From an uncultured Alistipes sp. (GTDB taxonomy: Bacteria; Bacteroidota; Bacteroidia; Bacteroidales; Rikenellaceae): a stretch of 64,000 bases of DNA. The stretch lies in the NCBI GenBank assembly GCA_910584485.1, contig CAJUAV010000003.1, positions 1 to 64,000 of the forward strand, given 5' to 3'. Under the pieces are notes generated by a model. It did not search any database. It worked only from the letters and a program-made list of their open reading frames with translations, and had not been told where the DNA came from. A program made the translations under genes and the position numbers. This document shows, piece by piece, positions 42,329 to 52,235 of the stretch. The first letter of the stretch is position 1, and each line of letters begins with the position of its first letter.

Positions 42329-44851
42329 ATGAAAAAACTGCTCTTCGCGCTGCTGCTGCTGGCGACCTTCGCCGTGCAGGGACAGAACCGATTCGAAAAC
42401 CGCTTCACACGGCCGCTCGGCGAGGTGCTGACCGAGGTCGGCACGCGTTTCGGCGTACAGCTCAAGATCGACGCTCCGATCGAGGGGCTCTACCTCCCCT
42501 ACGCCGATTTCCGCATCCGCCCCTACTCGCTCGACGAGACGCTGACGGGGATTCTCGGCCCCTTCGACCTCCATTTCGTCCGTGAGGGCGAGCGCATCCG
42601 CATCAAGGCCTACGAGTACAACCGCCGCACGGGCGACGACGGCCGCAAGCTGCTCGCCCACCTCGAAACGCTCTACACGGACCGCGCCGCCTTCGAACGG
42701 CGCGCCGCGACGATCCGCCGCGAGGTGCGCGAACGGCTCGAACTCGAACCGCTGCTCGCAGCCCGCGTCGAGGCCGCCCCGATCCTCTCGAAGGTGCGCC
42801 GCTTCGACGGCTACACAGTGCAGAATTTCGCCCTGCAAACCCTCCCGGGCCTCTACGTCTGCGGCTCGATCTACGCACCGGCCGCCAAGGGCAAACACCC
42901 CGTCATCGTCTGCCCGAACGGCCACTTCGGCGACGGCCGCTACCGCAAGGACCAGCAGCAGCGTCTGGCGACGCTCGCCCGCATGGGGGCCCTCTGCGTC
43001 GATTACGACCTCTTCGGCTACGGCGAATCGGAGCTCCAGGTGACCTCCGTGGGCCACCGCACCTCCTACGCCCAGCAGATCCAGGCCCTCAACGGCATCG
43101 CGATCCTCGACATGCTCCTCGCCCGCGCGGATGCCGACCCCGCACGCGTCGGCGTCAACGGCGCCTCGGGCGGCGGCGCCCAGTCGGTGCTCCTCTCGGT
43201 CATCGACGACCGCTACACGGCCCTCTGCCCCGTCGTGAGCCTCTCGTCGCATTTCGACGGCGGCTGTCCCTGCGAGAGCGGCATGCCCGTCACGCTCGCC
43301 GCAGGCGGTACCTGCAACGCCGAGATGGCGGCCATCTTCGCTCCGAAGCCCCTCTGCGTCGTCTCGGACGGCAAGGACTGGACCCGCACCGTCCCGACGA
43401 TCGAATACCCCTACCTGCAACGCGTCTACGCGCTGTACGGCGCCGCCGACCGCCTCTCGAACATCCACCTCGCCAAGGAGGGCCACGACTTCGGCCCGAG
43501 CAAGCGCGAGGCGGTCTACGACTTCTTCGCCGCCGCGCTCGGCCTCGACCGCACGAAGGCCGATGAAGAGCGCGTCACGATCGAACCCTTCGAAGCGCTC
43601 TACAGCTTCGGCGCGCAGGGCGAAAAGCTCCCCGCCGACGCCATCCGCTCGATCAACGGCCTCGCCCCCTTCTTCGGCAAGGAGCGCGTACGCGCCGCCG
43701 CGGCCGACGAGTCGGTGATGAAGAAGGCGCAGGAGATCGTCGGCAAGCTGGGCCTGACCGACAAGCGGGCGGCAGCCCACGCCGTGACGGCCGTCTACAA
43801 CCACCGCCGCGCCGTGCGCGACTGGCACAACACCCACCCCTACCAGGTGATTCCCGAAATCGAGGCCGAGACGGGCCGCAAGCTGTCGAAGGTCGAGCGC
43901 GAAATGATGGCTGACCGCCTCATCCCGAAGAGCGTCCACGAGCGCCTCGTGCGCGAGCTGAACCGCGTACTGACCCCCGCCGAGGTCGAGCAGGTCTTCG
44001 ACGCCTACACGATCGGCAAAGTCGCCTTCACGATGCAGGGCTACGAAGCGATCGTCCCCGACCTGACGGCGACCGAACGGGCCGCCCTCGAAGGCTACCT
44101 CAAGCAGGCGCGCGAGGAGGCCCTCGAATGCAAGAGCATGAAGGCCATTTCGCAGGTCTTCGAGATCTACAAGACAAAGTGCGAGCAGTACCTCAACGAC
44201 AACGGCCGCGACTGGCGCGCCCTCTTCAAGGCCTACGTCGACAAGCGCAATGCCGAGAAGAAAGCCGCCGCAGCCGACAAGGAGTTCGTGGCCAAGGCCT
44301 CGAAGATCGTCGCCGCCCTCGACCTGAAGGACGAGCGGACGCGCGAGGCGGTGACGAAGCTCGTCGAGGAGCACCGCCGCGCCGTGCTGGAGTGGCACAA
44401 CGCCCACCCCTACACGACCGTCGCCGAGGCCGACCCCGCCACGGGACGCAAACTCTCGGCCGTCGAGCGCGAAATGATCGCCGACCGCCGTATCCCCGCC
44501 ACGGTGCGCCGCACCCTCGTCAAGGGGCTGCGCAAGCACCTCTCGCCCGCCCAGATCGAGCAGATCTGGGACGGCTACACCGTGGGCAAGGTGGCCTTCA
44601 CGATGAAGGGCTACGAGGCGATCGTTCCCGACCTGACGGCCGCCGAGCGGGCCGTGCTCGAAGCCAACCTCAAGCAGGCGCGCGAAGAGGCCCTCGAATG
44701 CCGCCGCATGAAGGCCATTTCGCAGGTCTTCGAGATCTACAAGACCAAGTGCGAACAGTACCTCAACGCCAACGGCCGCGACTGGCGCGCCCTCTTCAAG
44801 GCCTACGTCGACAAGCGCAACGCCGAGAAAAAGGCCGCCGCGGCCAAGTAA
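42329..44851 (+). CDS. Pectin methylesterase-like hydrolase fused to two DUF3826 domains
   Basis: The 840-residue product repeats the plan of the upstream esterase (signal peptide, STN-like domain, alpha/beta hydrolase with Ser280 in GASGGG, SDGKDW and EGHDFG motifs) and adds about 375 residues. The extension holds two DUF3826 domains (about 464-650 and 652-840), each with the KAISQVFEIYKTKCEQYL and NGRDWRALFKAYVDKRNAEKKAAA segments. The repeats have a 570-bp period and are almost identical over 44138-44262 and 44708-44832. DUF3826 proteins occur as separate genes in RG-II loci, so this is a fusion. Function of DUF3826 is not known to me. Confidence 0.75.
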   Translation: MKKLLFALLLLATFAVQGQNRFENRFTRPLGEVLTEVGTRFGVQLKIDAPIEGLYLPYADFRIRPYSLDETLTGILGPFDLHFVREGERIRIKAYEYNRRTGDDGRKLLAHLETLYTDRAAFERRAATIRREVRERLELEPLLAARVEAAPILSKVRRFDGYTVQNFALQTLPGLYVCGSIYAPAAKGKHPVIVCPNGHFGDGRYRKDQQQRLATLARMGALCVDYDLFGYGESELQVTSVGHRTSYAQQIQALNGIAILDMLLARADADPARVGVNGASGGGAQSVLLSVIDDRYTALCPVVSLSSHFDGGCPCESGMPVTLAAGGTCNAEMAAIFAPKPLCVVSDGKDWTRTVPTIEYPYLQRVYALYGAADRLSNIHLAKEGHDFGPSKREAVYDFFAAALGLDRTKADEERVTIEPFEALYSFGAQGEKLPADAIRSINGLAPFFGKERVRAAAADESVMKKAQEIVGKLGLTDKRAAAHAVTAVYNHRRAVRDWHNTHPYQVIPEIEAETGRKLSKVEREMMADRLIPKSVHERLVRELNRVLTPAEVEQVFDAYTIGKVAFTMQGYEAIVPDLTATERAALEGYLKQAREEALECKSMKAISQVFEIYKTKCEQYLNDNGRDWRALFKAYVDKRNAEKKAAAADKEFVAKASKIVAALDLKDERTREAVTKLVEEHRRAVLEWHNAHPYTTVAEADPATGRKLSAVEREMIADRRIPATVRRTLVKGLRKHLSPAQIEQIWDGYTVGKVAFTMKGYEAIVPDLTAAERAVLEANLKQAREEALECRRMKAISQVFEIYKTKCEQYLNANGRDWRALFKAYVDKRNAEKKAAAAK

Positions 44852-44885
44852 ACCGACAATAACCCATTAAAAAACCGATACCTTT

Positions 44886-46310
44886 ATGAAACGATTGATC
44901 GCTCTTTTCGGCCTCGTGCTCTTCGCGGCGGCCTGTGCCCCGCAGGCCGACCGGACGACCCTGCCGTGGGAGAACGGCAAGCTGGCCGTGACGGCCGACG
45001 GCCGCTACCTGCAACACGAAAACGGCGCCCCCTTCTTCTGGATGGGCGAAACGGGCTGGCTGCTCCCCGAGCGGCTGACGCGCGAAGAGGCCGATTTCTA
45101 CCTCGACGCCTGCCGTGACGCCGGCTTCAACGTCGTGCAGGTGCAGACCGTCAACGGCGTGCCCGCCCGCAACGCCTACGGCAAACTCTCGATGCCCGAA
45201 GGCTTCGACTTCTCGAAGATCGACGCCGAAGGCGACGAGGGCTACTGGCAGCACATGGACTACATCGTCCGCAAGGCGGAGCAGAACGGCATCTACATCG
45301 GCATGGTCTGCATCTGGGGTGGACTGGTCAAGAAGGGCCTCATGAACGCCGAGCAGGCCGTATCGTACGGCACCTTCCTCGCCGATCGCTACAAGGATGC
45401 CCCCAACATCGTCTGGATCATCGGCGGCGACATCCGCGGCGACGTCGAAACGGAGGTCTGGGAGACCCTCGCCCGCACGATCAAGGGCATCGACCGCAAC
45501 CACCTCATGACCTTCCATCCCTTCGGCCGCACCTCGTCGATCTACTGGTTCCACAACGCCGACTGGCTCGACTTCAACATGTTCCAGAGCGGCCATCGCC
45601 GCTACGACCAGACGCGCGGCGACGGCGACGACTCGGCCCAGGCCTCGATCGCCGAGGACAACTGGCGCTACGTCGAGGCGGGTCTCGGCATGGAGCCCCG
45701 CAAGCCGATCCTCGACGGCGAACCGAGCTACGAGGAGATCCCCCAGGGACTCCACGACCCCAGCGAACCGTGGTGGAAGGCGCCCGACGTGCGCCGCTAC
45801 GCCTACTGGTCGGTCTTCGCAGGCGCCTTCGGCCACACCTACGGCCATAACTCGATCATGCAGATGCACTCGGGCGACAAGGTCGGCGGCTACGGCGCCG
45901 TCAAGTCGTGGAAAGAGGGGTTGCAGGACCCCGGCTTCAACCAGATGCAGCACCTCAAGCGGCTGATCCTCGCCTTCCCCTTCTTCGAGCGCGTGGGCGA
46001 CCAGTCGGTCATCGCGGGCGAGAACGGCTTCCGCTACGACCGCGCCATCGCGACGCGCGGCACGGACTACCTGCTGGTCTACACCTACACGAACCGCCCG
46101 ATGCGGATCGACCTGACGAAGATCGCCGGCGAGCAGAAGCAGGTATGGTGGTACTCGCCCGTCGACGGCTCGCTGCAATACGCCGGCACGGTCGAGGACG
46201 GCATCCGCGAGTTCCGCTTCGAGGGTCCCGAAGGCCCCGCCAACGACCATGTGCTGATCGCCTTCGACAGCACGAAGAACTACCTCACCGAGGGACAGCA
46301 GTCGCTCTAA
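44886..46310 (+). CDS. GH140 apiosidase-like lipoprotein (DUF4038, BT1012-like)
   Basis: The 474-residue product has a lipoprotein signal with Cys17, a DUF4038-type TIM barrel and a small C-terminal beta domain. Asp182 (IGGD) and Glu279 (LDGE) are 97 residues apart, the same spacing I recall for the catalytic Asp187/Glu284 of the RG-II apiosidase BT1012. GH140 cuts between apiose and the galacturonan backbone, freeing chains A and B. It lies 34 nt after the esterase-DUF3826 gene and 12 nt before the GH78-GH33 gene, in the same operon. Other DUF4038 glycosidases are the alternative. Confidence 0.78.
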   Translation: MKRLIALFGLVLFAAACAPQADRTTLPWENGKLAVTADGRYLQHENGAPFFWMGETGWLLPERLTREEADFYLDACRDAGFNVVQVQTVNGVPARNAYGKLSMPEGFDFSKIDAEGDEGYWQHMDYIVRKAEQNGIYIGMVCIWGGLVKKGLMNAEQAVSYGTFLADRYKDAPNIVWIIGGDIRGDVETEVWETLARTIKGIDRNHLMTFHPFGRTSSIYWFHNADWLDFNMFQSGHRRYDQTRGDGDDSAQASIAEDNWRYVEAGLGMEPRKPILDGEPSYEEIPQGLHDPSEPWWKAPDVRRYAYWSVFAGAFGHTYGHNSIMQMHSGDKVGGYGAVKSWKEGLQDPGFNQMQHLKRLILAFPFFERVGDQSVIAGENGFRYDRAIATRGTDYLLVYTYTNRPMRIDLTKIAGEQKQVWWYSPVDGSLQYAGTVEDGIREFRFEGPEGPANDHVLIAFDSTKNYLTEGQQSL

Positions 46311-46322
46311 ACCGCCCCGCAC

Positions 46323-49300
46323 ATGAAACGATTCACCCTTCTGCTCGCGACCCTCGCCGCCCCCCTGCTGCTGCAGGCGGGGGTGCGCGTGGGAACGCTC
46401 GAGGTCGAGCAGCGGACCCGTCCGCTCTCGGTCGAAAACAAGGCGCCCCGCTTGAGCTGGATCATCGACGCGGACGAGCGCGACGTGATGCAGACCGCCT
46501 ACCACATCCTCGTGGCGACGGATCCCGCCCTGCTCACCCCCGCCAAAGCCGACCTCTGGAACTCGGAGGTGACCGCCTCGGACCGCTCGGTATGGGTCCC
46601 CTACGGCGGTAAGCCCCTGACGAGCAACCGGCGCTGCTACTGGAAAGTGAAGGTCTACACGACGCAGGGCGAGAGCCCCTGGAGCGAGACGGCCGAGTGG
46701 GGCATGGGCCTTCTGGGCGAGACCGCCTGGGGCGGCCGCTGGATCGGCTGGGACGCCCCCTTCGAGTGGGACAAGGAGGTCGTGCACAGCGAATTGAGCG
46801 CCCGCTACCTCCGCACCGAGTTCGATGCGAAGAAGCCCGTCAAGCGCGCCACGCTCCACCTCTCGGGCCTCGGCCTCTACGAGCTCTTCATCAACGGCGA
46901 GCGCATCGGCGACCAGGTGCTGGCCCCCGCGCCGACCGACTACCGCCGCACGGTGCTCTACAACTCGTTCGACGTCACGAAGCAGCTCCGCGCCGACCGC
47001 AACGCCATCGGCGTCGTGCTGGGCAACGGCCGCTACTACACGATGCGGCAGAACTACAAGACGTGGAAGATTCCGCAGTTCGGCTACCCGAAGCTGCGCC
47101 TGCACCTGGTCGTCGAGTACGAAGACGGCACGCAGCAGCGCATCGTCAGCGACCCCTCGACGTGGCGCCTGACGGCCCGCGGCCCCATCCGCAGCAACAA
47201 CGAGTACGACGGCGAGACCTACGACGCCCGCATGGAGCTGGGCGCGTGGACCGAGGCGGGCTACGACGACTCGCAGTGGCTCGTGCCGCAGCGCGTGGCG
47301 GTGCCCGACGGCACGCTGCGCGGCAACACCTCCGAGAACATGAAGGTGATGTGCGAGCTGCCCGCCGTGAAGGTCACCCCGTACGGCGACCGCGCGATCG
47401 TCGATTTCGGCCAGAACATGGCGGGCTGGGTGCGCATCAACGTCCGCGACACGCAGCGCGGCGACACGATCCGCATGCGCTACGCCGAGCGGCTCACCGA
47501 CGAGGGCGACGCCCTCTACGTGCGCAACCTGCGCGACGCCCGCAGCACCGACACCTACATCGCCGACGGCACGGAGCAGGGACGCCCCTGGAGCGCCCGC
47601 TTCTCCTACCACGGCTTCCGCTACATCGAGGTGACGGGCCTCAAGAACCCCGCGACGGCCGATTTCACGGCCGAGGTGATCTACGACGACGTGCCCGAGC
47701 TCGGTTCGTTCAGCTGCTCGAACGAGGTCATCAACACCGTCTACCGCAACGCCCGCTGGGGCATCGCCTCGAACTACAAGGGCATGCCCCTCGACTGCCC
47801 GCAGCGCAACGAGCGCCAGCCGTGGCTGGGCGACCACGCCGTGGGTTCGTGGGGCGAAGCCTTCGTCTTCGACTGCGGCAACCTCTACGCCAAGTGGATG
47901 GACGACGCCCGCGAGGCGCAGCGCGAGGACGGCTGCATCCCCGACGTGGTGCCCGCCTTCTGGAACTACTACACGGACGGCATGGTCTGGCAGTCGGTCC
48001 TGCCGATCGTCTGCGAAATGCTCTACGAGCACAACGGCAACATCGCCCCCATCGTGCGCAACTACGACGCGATGAAAAAGTGGATGGACCACATGCGCGA
48101 CTGCTACACGGATGCCGACGGCCTCATCACGAAGGAGAAGTACGGCGACTGGTGCGTGCCGCCCGAGTCGCCCGAGCTGATCCACAGCCAGGACCCGAGC
48201 CGTATCACGAAACCCGCCCTGATCGCCACGGCCTACTACAGCAAGGTCTCGCGCATGATGGCCCGTTTCGCCGGGATGCTCGGCCGCGACGACGACCGCA
48301 AGGATTTCGAGGCGCGCGCCGAAGCGGCCAAGGAGGCCTTCAACCGCAAGTTCCTCCACGTCGAGGAGGGGAGCTCGCCGACGCGCTACCCCCACCTGCT
48401 CTACCCCGACGCGACCTACTACGACAACAACACCGTGACGGCCAACCTGCTCGCCGTAGCCTTCGACCTGGTGCCCGAGAAGTACCGCGCGGAGGTCGAG
48501 AAGCAGATCGTCAAGAAGATCGTCGTCGACAACGGCGGCCACATCGGCAGCGGCGTCTGCGGCCAGAACTGGACCCTGCGCCAGCTCGCACGCATGGGAC
48601 GCGGCGACGTGGCCTACCTGCTCGCCACCCAAAAGTCCTACCCCAGCTTCGGCTACATGGCCGCACGCGGGGCGACGACCATCTGGGAGCTCTGGAACGG
48701 CGACACGGCCAACCCGCAGATGAACAGCGGCAATCACGTCATGATGCTCGGCGACTTCATTCCATGGCTCTACCGCGACCTGGCGGGCATCAACCCCGCG
48801 GCACCCGCCTACAAGGAGATCCGCCTCGAACCCGACTTCTCGATCCAGGAGCTCGCCGAGGTCGACGCCTCCTACGCCTCGCTCCACGGCACGATCCGCA
48901 GCCGCTACCGCAAGACTCCGATGCAGCTCGAATGGGACGTCACGGTACCCTGCAACACGGTGGCGACGGTCGTGCTGCCGACGATCGATCGCGAGGCGCT
49001 CCGCGACCCCGAGGTGCGCTGCATCGGCCGCGAGGGCGACAAGACGCTCTGGCGCGTGCCGTCGGGCTCGTACCACTTCTCGGTGAAGATCGATCCCGCG
49101 CTCGGCAAGGAGCGCGAAGGGATCCTCGTCGACGAGTTCCTCTACGAAAAGGCCCCCTTCATCGAATGCCACTCGGCCACGATCGAGGAGCTGCCGAACG
49201 GCGACCTGATCGCCGCCTTCTTCGGCGGCACGAAGGAGCGCAACCCCGACGTCTGCATCTGGACCTGCACGAAGAAGAAGGGCAGCGACCGCTGGTCGGC

Positions 49301-50168
49301 CCCCAAGCAGGTGGCCGACGGCATCCAGAACGACACGCTGCGCTACGCCTGCTGGAACCCGATCCTCTTCCAGGTGCCCGAGAAGAACGGCGAGCTGTGG
49401 CTCTTCTACAAGGTCGGCCCCAACGTGGCGGGCTGGAAGGGCTACCTCATCCGCTCGAAAAACGGCGGCAAGACGTGGTCGAAACCCGAGCTGATGCCCG
49501 AAGGCTTCCTCGGCCCCGCCAAGAACAAGCCGGTCTACCTCGACGGGCGCATCCTCTGCCCCGCCTCGACCGAGGGGAGCCACTGGGACTGCCACTTCGA
49601 GTACACGGACGACCTGGGCAAGACATGGCACCGCACCCCGTCGCTCGACGCGGAGCTGAACGTACCGACGAAGGATCGCCCGCTCGTCGAAAAGCGCGCC
49701 GACATCGGCAAGGTCCCCTACGACCGAACGAAGGCGAAGCGCATCTACGCCATCCAGCCGACGATCCTCAAGCTCGCCGACGGACGGCTCCAGATGCTCT
49801 GCCGCACGCGCAACGGCAAGACGGGCACCGCCTTTTCGAGCGACCGCGGCACGACCTGGAGCAAAATGACGCTGCTCGATCTGGAGAACAACCAGTCGGG
49901 AATCGACGCCGTGACGCTCAAAGACGGCCGCCACGTCTTGATCTACAACAATTTCGAGACGCTCGACGGCACGCCGAAGGGAGTTCGCACGCCCCTCTCG
50001 ATCGCCGTGTCGGAGGACGGCACCGCGTGGCGCCACCTGCTGACGCTCGAAGCGAGCCCCGTCAACCAGTACTCCTACCCGAGCATCATCCAGGCCGAGG
50101 ACGGCACGCTGCATGCGATCTACACGTGGCGCCGCCGCCGTATCAAGCACATGCAGATCAAGCTGTAA
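46323..50168 (+). CDS. GH78-GH33 fusion: rhamnosidase plus sialidase-like (Kdo hydrolase?)
   Basis: The 1281-residue product has a signal peptide and two enzymes. Residues 1 to about 925 form a complete GH78 rhamnosidase (LGNGRYYTM, LDCPQRNERQPWLGDH, GATTIWELWNGD, C-terminal beta domain). Residues about 930-1281 form a GH33-like propeller that opens FIECHSATIEELPNGDLI and has three Asp boxes (SKNGGKTW, TDDLGKTW, SSDRGTTW). In RG-II, chain C is alpha-L-Rha linked to Kdo, and Kdo is chemically close to sialic acid. One polypeptide could therefore remove all of chain C. The substrate is inferred. It is last in the operon, followed by a terminator. Confidence 0.8.
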   Translation: MKRFTLLLATLAAPLLLQAGVRVGTLEVEQRTRPLSVENKAPRLSWIIDADERDVMQTAYHILVATDPALLTPAKADLWNSEVTASDRSVWVPYGGKPLTSNRRCYWKVKVYTTQGESPWSETAEWGMGLLGETAWGGRWIGWDAPFEWDKEVVHSELSARYLRTEFDAKKPVKRATLHLSGLGLYELFINGERIGDQVLAPAPTDYRRTVLYNSFDVTKQLRADRNAIGVVLGNGRYYTMRQNYKTWKIPQFGYPKLRLHLVVEYEDGTQQRIVSDPSTWRLTARGPIRSNNEYDGETYDARMELGAWTEAGYDDSQWLVPQRVAVPDGTLRGNTSENMKVMCELPAVKVTPYGDRAIVDFGQNMAGWVRINVRDTQRGDTIRMRYAERLTDEGDALYVRNLRDARSTDTYIADGTEQGRPWSARFSYHGFRYIEVTGLKNPATADFTAEVIYDDVPELGSFSCSNEVINTVYRNARWGIASNYKGMPLDCPQRNERQPWLGDHAVGSWGEAFVFDCGNLYAKWMDDAREAQREDGCIPDVVPAFWNYYTDGMVWQSVLPIVCEMLYEHNGNIAPIVRNYDAMKKWMDHMRDCYTDADGLITKEKYGDWCVPPESPELIHSQDPSRITKPALIATAYYSKVSRMMARFAGMLGRDDDRKDFEARAEAAKEAFNRKFLHVEEGSSPTRYPHLLYPDATYYDNNTVTANLLAVAFDLVPEKYRAEVEKQIVKKIVVDNGGHIGSGVCGQNWTLRQLARMGRGDVAYLLATQKSYPSFGYMAARGATTIWELWNGDTANPQMNSGNHVMMLGDFIPWLYRDLAGINPAAPAYKEIRLEPDFSIQELAEVDASYASLHGTIRSRYRKTPMQLEWDVTVPCNTVATVVLPTIDREALRDPEVRCIGREGDKTLWRVPSGSYHFSVKIDPALGKEREGILVDEFLYEKAPFIECHSATIEELPNGDLIAAFFGGTKERNPDVCIWTCTKKKGSDRWSAPKQVADGIQNDTLRYACWNPILFQVPEKNGELWLFYKVGPNVAGWKGYLIRSKNGGKTWSKPELMPEGFLGPAKNKPVYLDGRILCPASTEGSHWDCHFEYTDDLGKTWHRTPSLDAELNVPTKDRPLVEKRADIGKVPYDRTKAKRIYAIQPTILKLADGRLQMLCRTRNGKTGTAFSSDRGTTWSKMTLLDLENNQSGIDAVTLKDGRHVLIYNNFETLDGTPKGVRTPLSIAVSEDGTAWRHLLTLEASPVNQYSYPSIIQAEDGTLHAIYTWRRRRIKHMQIKL

Positions 50169-50201
50169 ATCCCTTCGCAGCGAGCGCTGCCCGATGACGA
50201 C

Positions 50202-50240
50202 GAGAGCCGCCCCCTTCGCAGGGGCGGCTCTCGCTCTTTA
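50202..50240 (+). terminator. Terminator of the rightward glycosidase operon
   Basis: A perfect 12-bp stem (50202-50213 with 50221-50232, loop CTTCGCA) is followed by a short T-rich run, 34 nt after the GH78-GH33 stop codon. Confidence 0.75.
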
Positions 50241-50815
50241 TGGGTTGCCGTAAAAATTCGATCGCGCGGCGGTCGGCGGGGCGCAGCCGCCCCCTGTGGG
50301 AGTGAAAATCGCACGGATGTGCGGCGGGCCGAAGGCTTCGTCCCGAGAAACGATGGCCGAACGGCTTCGACCTCGCAGAGGTCGGCGGGCCGCAGCTTTC
50401 GGCGGCGAAGGCCCGCAACTCTTGCGCGTGCGGGCGCTTCGCAAGCTGCGTCCCGAACACGCATCGCACGCAAGTGCGGCGCTCCGCAGGCTTCAACCCG
50501 AACAAACAAGCACGCTTTAGCGTGGCAGCCCGCAGCCGCCCCCCGGCGGAGGGCTGCTTCTCGCGTCCGCTCGTTGCAGGCCCCTCCGCTCGGCTGCGGG
50601 CCGATCCCCGATCGCGCGCAGTACAGCAGGCTTCGCCCCGAAGAAAAGATCGCGCCACAGGCGCGTGCCGTTCGCCGCCGCCCCATGCGGCTGAACGGCA
50701 AGCCTCGCCCGCAGGCTCGATGCCGTCCTGCCGCCGTCGGCGAACGTCCGCAAAATCGGACTCGGCTGCGGGCCTCGCACGCCGTGCGGCGGATCGGCCC
50801 CGCAAGCTCCGACCT
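50241..50815 (-). repeat. Intergenic structured-repeat block 8
   Basis: Elements are mostly in reverse orientation. Family I: d GACCTC-GCA-GAGGTC 50369-50383, c 50385-50416, a CTTCGCAAGCTGC 50437-50449. Lone d GCAC-GCAA-GTGC 50466-50477. Family II: d CACGC-TTTA-GCGTG 50511-50524, c 50525-50557, a CCTCCGCTCGGCTGC 50583-50597. A family III copy lies at about 50655-50745. The block fills the gap between convergent GH78-GH33 and ftsW. No gene is present. Confidence 0.83.
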
Positions 50816-50831
50816 GCGTAAACGCCGCCCA

Positions 50832-52229
50832 CTACCGTTCGTAGAGGCTCTCCCCCTTCGGGCGGTCGTGCGACTGTTCGTCGTTCTGGCGGCTGACGCT
50901 CAAGATCATCCCCAGCGCCACGGCCGTGAAGAGGGTCGAGGAGCCGCCGCGCGAAATGAGCGGCAGCGTCTGCCCCGTCTCGGGGATGAGGTTCACCGTC
51001 ACCATGACGTGCAGCAGCGCCTGGCAGGTAATCAGCAGCGCCAGTCCCAGCACGAGGAGCCCCGGGAAAGCGGTGCCGCATCGTCGGAAGATCTCGATGG
51101 CGCGGAAGAAGATCCACAGGTAGAGCATCATGAGCGCCACGGCGAGCAGCATGCCGTACTCCTCGACGAAGAAGGCGAAGGCGTAGTCGCTCTCGGGGTG
51201 GATCATCTCGACGCGCATGGCGCTCTGCCCCGCCCCCTCGCCGAGGATGCCGCCGTTGCGGATGGCGATCATCGAGCGTTCGGTATCGGTCAGCAGGTCG
51301 AGCGGCTTGTGGTCCTGCGGCAGCACCCAGAGGCGCACCCAGGTCGAGAAACGCCCCTCGGCGGTCTCGCTGCGCCCCAGGTTGAGGGTCATCAGGAGCA
51401 GAAAGGCGGCGACGGCCCAGCCGAAGAGCTTGAAAAGCTCGCGCGACCGCACGCGGCCGATGAGCATCATGACCCACGTCGCCAGAAAGAGCAGCGCCGA
51501 CGAGGAGGTGTGGGCGGGGAGAATCACGGCGCAGGCGACCAGCACGGGGAGCAGGATCGGATAGGTCCCCTCGGCCCAGATGCGCCGCTGCTCGCGGTCC
51601 GTGCGCCACGTCCAGAAGCGCCACGAGGGGACGATGCGGATGCGGTCGATCTTCGTCTGCCGCGCCGCCAGCTGGGCCGCCAGGAACAGCACGGTGGCCA
51701 CCTTCAGCGCCTCGGAGGGTTGGAACTGGATCGGACCGATCGGGATCCAGCGGGCGGCGCCGTTGGTCGTGGCGCCGATGAAGTAGACCGCCATCGTGAG
51801 CAGCACGCTCGCGTAGTAGACCCACCGCGCAGCGGCGTGGTAGAAGCGGCTGTTCATGCGCTGTACGATCACCATCACGCCGAGGCTGAAGAAGAGGATC
51901 AGCAGCTGCTGCCGCAGGAAATGGGCCGTCGAGCGCATCGTGTGGGCATCGTAGGCCATCTTGGCCGTCGACGAATAGACGACCAGCACCGAGACCGTCG
52001 CCAGCACGAAGACGATCACCCACAGCACGCGGTCGCCCGTGAGCCACCGACGCGTCGGGCCGGCGGCCGGTTGTCGGGCGGCCGAACGGGGTCGCGGAGA
52101 GCCCGTATGCGCTCCCCCCGCTTGCACGAAGTCCTCCTGCGAGGAGCCCGCCCGCATGGCTTCGTCGCGGGCCGATCCCCGCTGCGCCGCCTGTTCCGCT
52201 GCGGCCGCCGCCGCTCGTTCCGCCGTCAT
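50832..52229 (-). CDS. ftsW: Peptidoglycan glycosyltransferase FtsW
   Basis: The 465-residue inner-membrane protein has about ten helices of the SEDS family and an extra Ala-rich cytoplasmic N-terminus (about residues 1-60). Family sequence is clear in QPSEALKVATVLF, GGILGEGAGQS, HPESDYAFAFFVEEYG and the C-terminal GQTLPLISRGGSSTL. FtsW polymerises lipid II at the septum with its partner FtsI. It starts 6 nt after murD. murG, the usual next gene, is missing; a repeat block follows instead. Confidence 0.95.
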   Translation of the reverse strand: MTAERAAAAAAEQAAQRGSARDEAMRAGSSQEDFVQAGGAHTGSPRPRSAARQPAAGPTRRWLTGDRVLWVIVFVLATVSVLVVYSSTAKMAYDAHTMRSTAHFLRQQLLILFFSLGVMVIVQRMNSRFYHAAARWVYYASVLLTMAVYFIGATTNGAARWIPIGPIQFQPSEALKVATVLFLAAQLAARQTKIDRIRIVPSWRFWTWRTDREQRRIWAEGTYPILLPVLVACAVILPAHTSSSALLFLATWVMMLIGRVRSRELFKLFGWAVAAFLLLMTLNLGRSETAEGRFSTWVRLWVLPQDHKPLDLLTDTERSMIAIRNGGILGEGAGQSAMRVEMIHPESDYAFAFFVEEYGMLLAVALMMLYLWIFFRAIEIFRRCGTAFPGLLVLGLALLITCQALLHVMVTVNLIPETGQTLPLISRGGSSTLFTAVALGMILSVSRQNDEQSHDRPKGESLYER

Positions 52230-52235
52230 CGCAGG

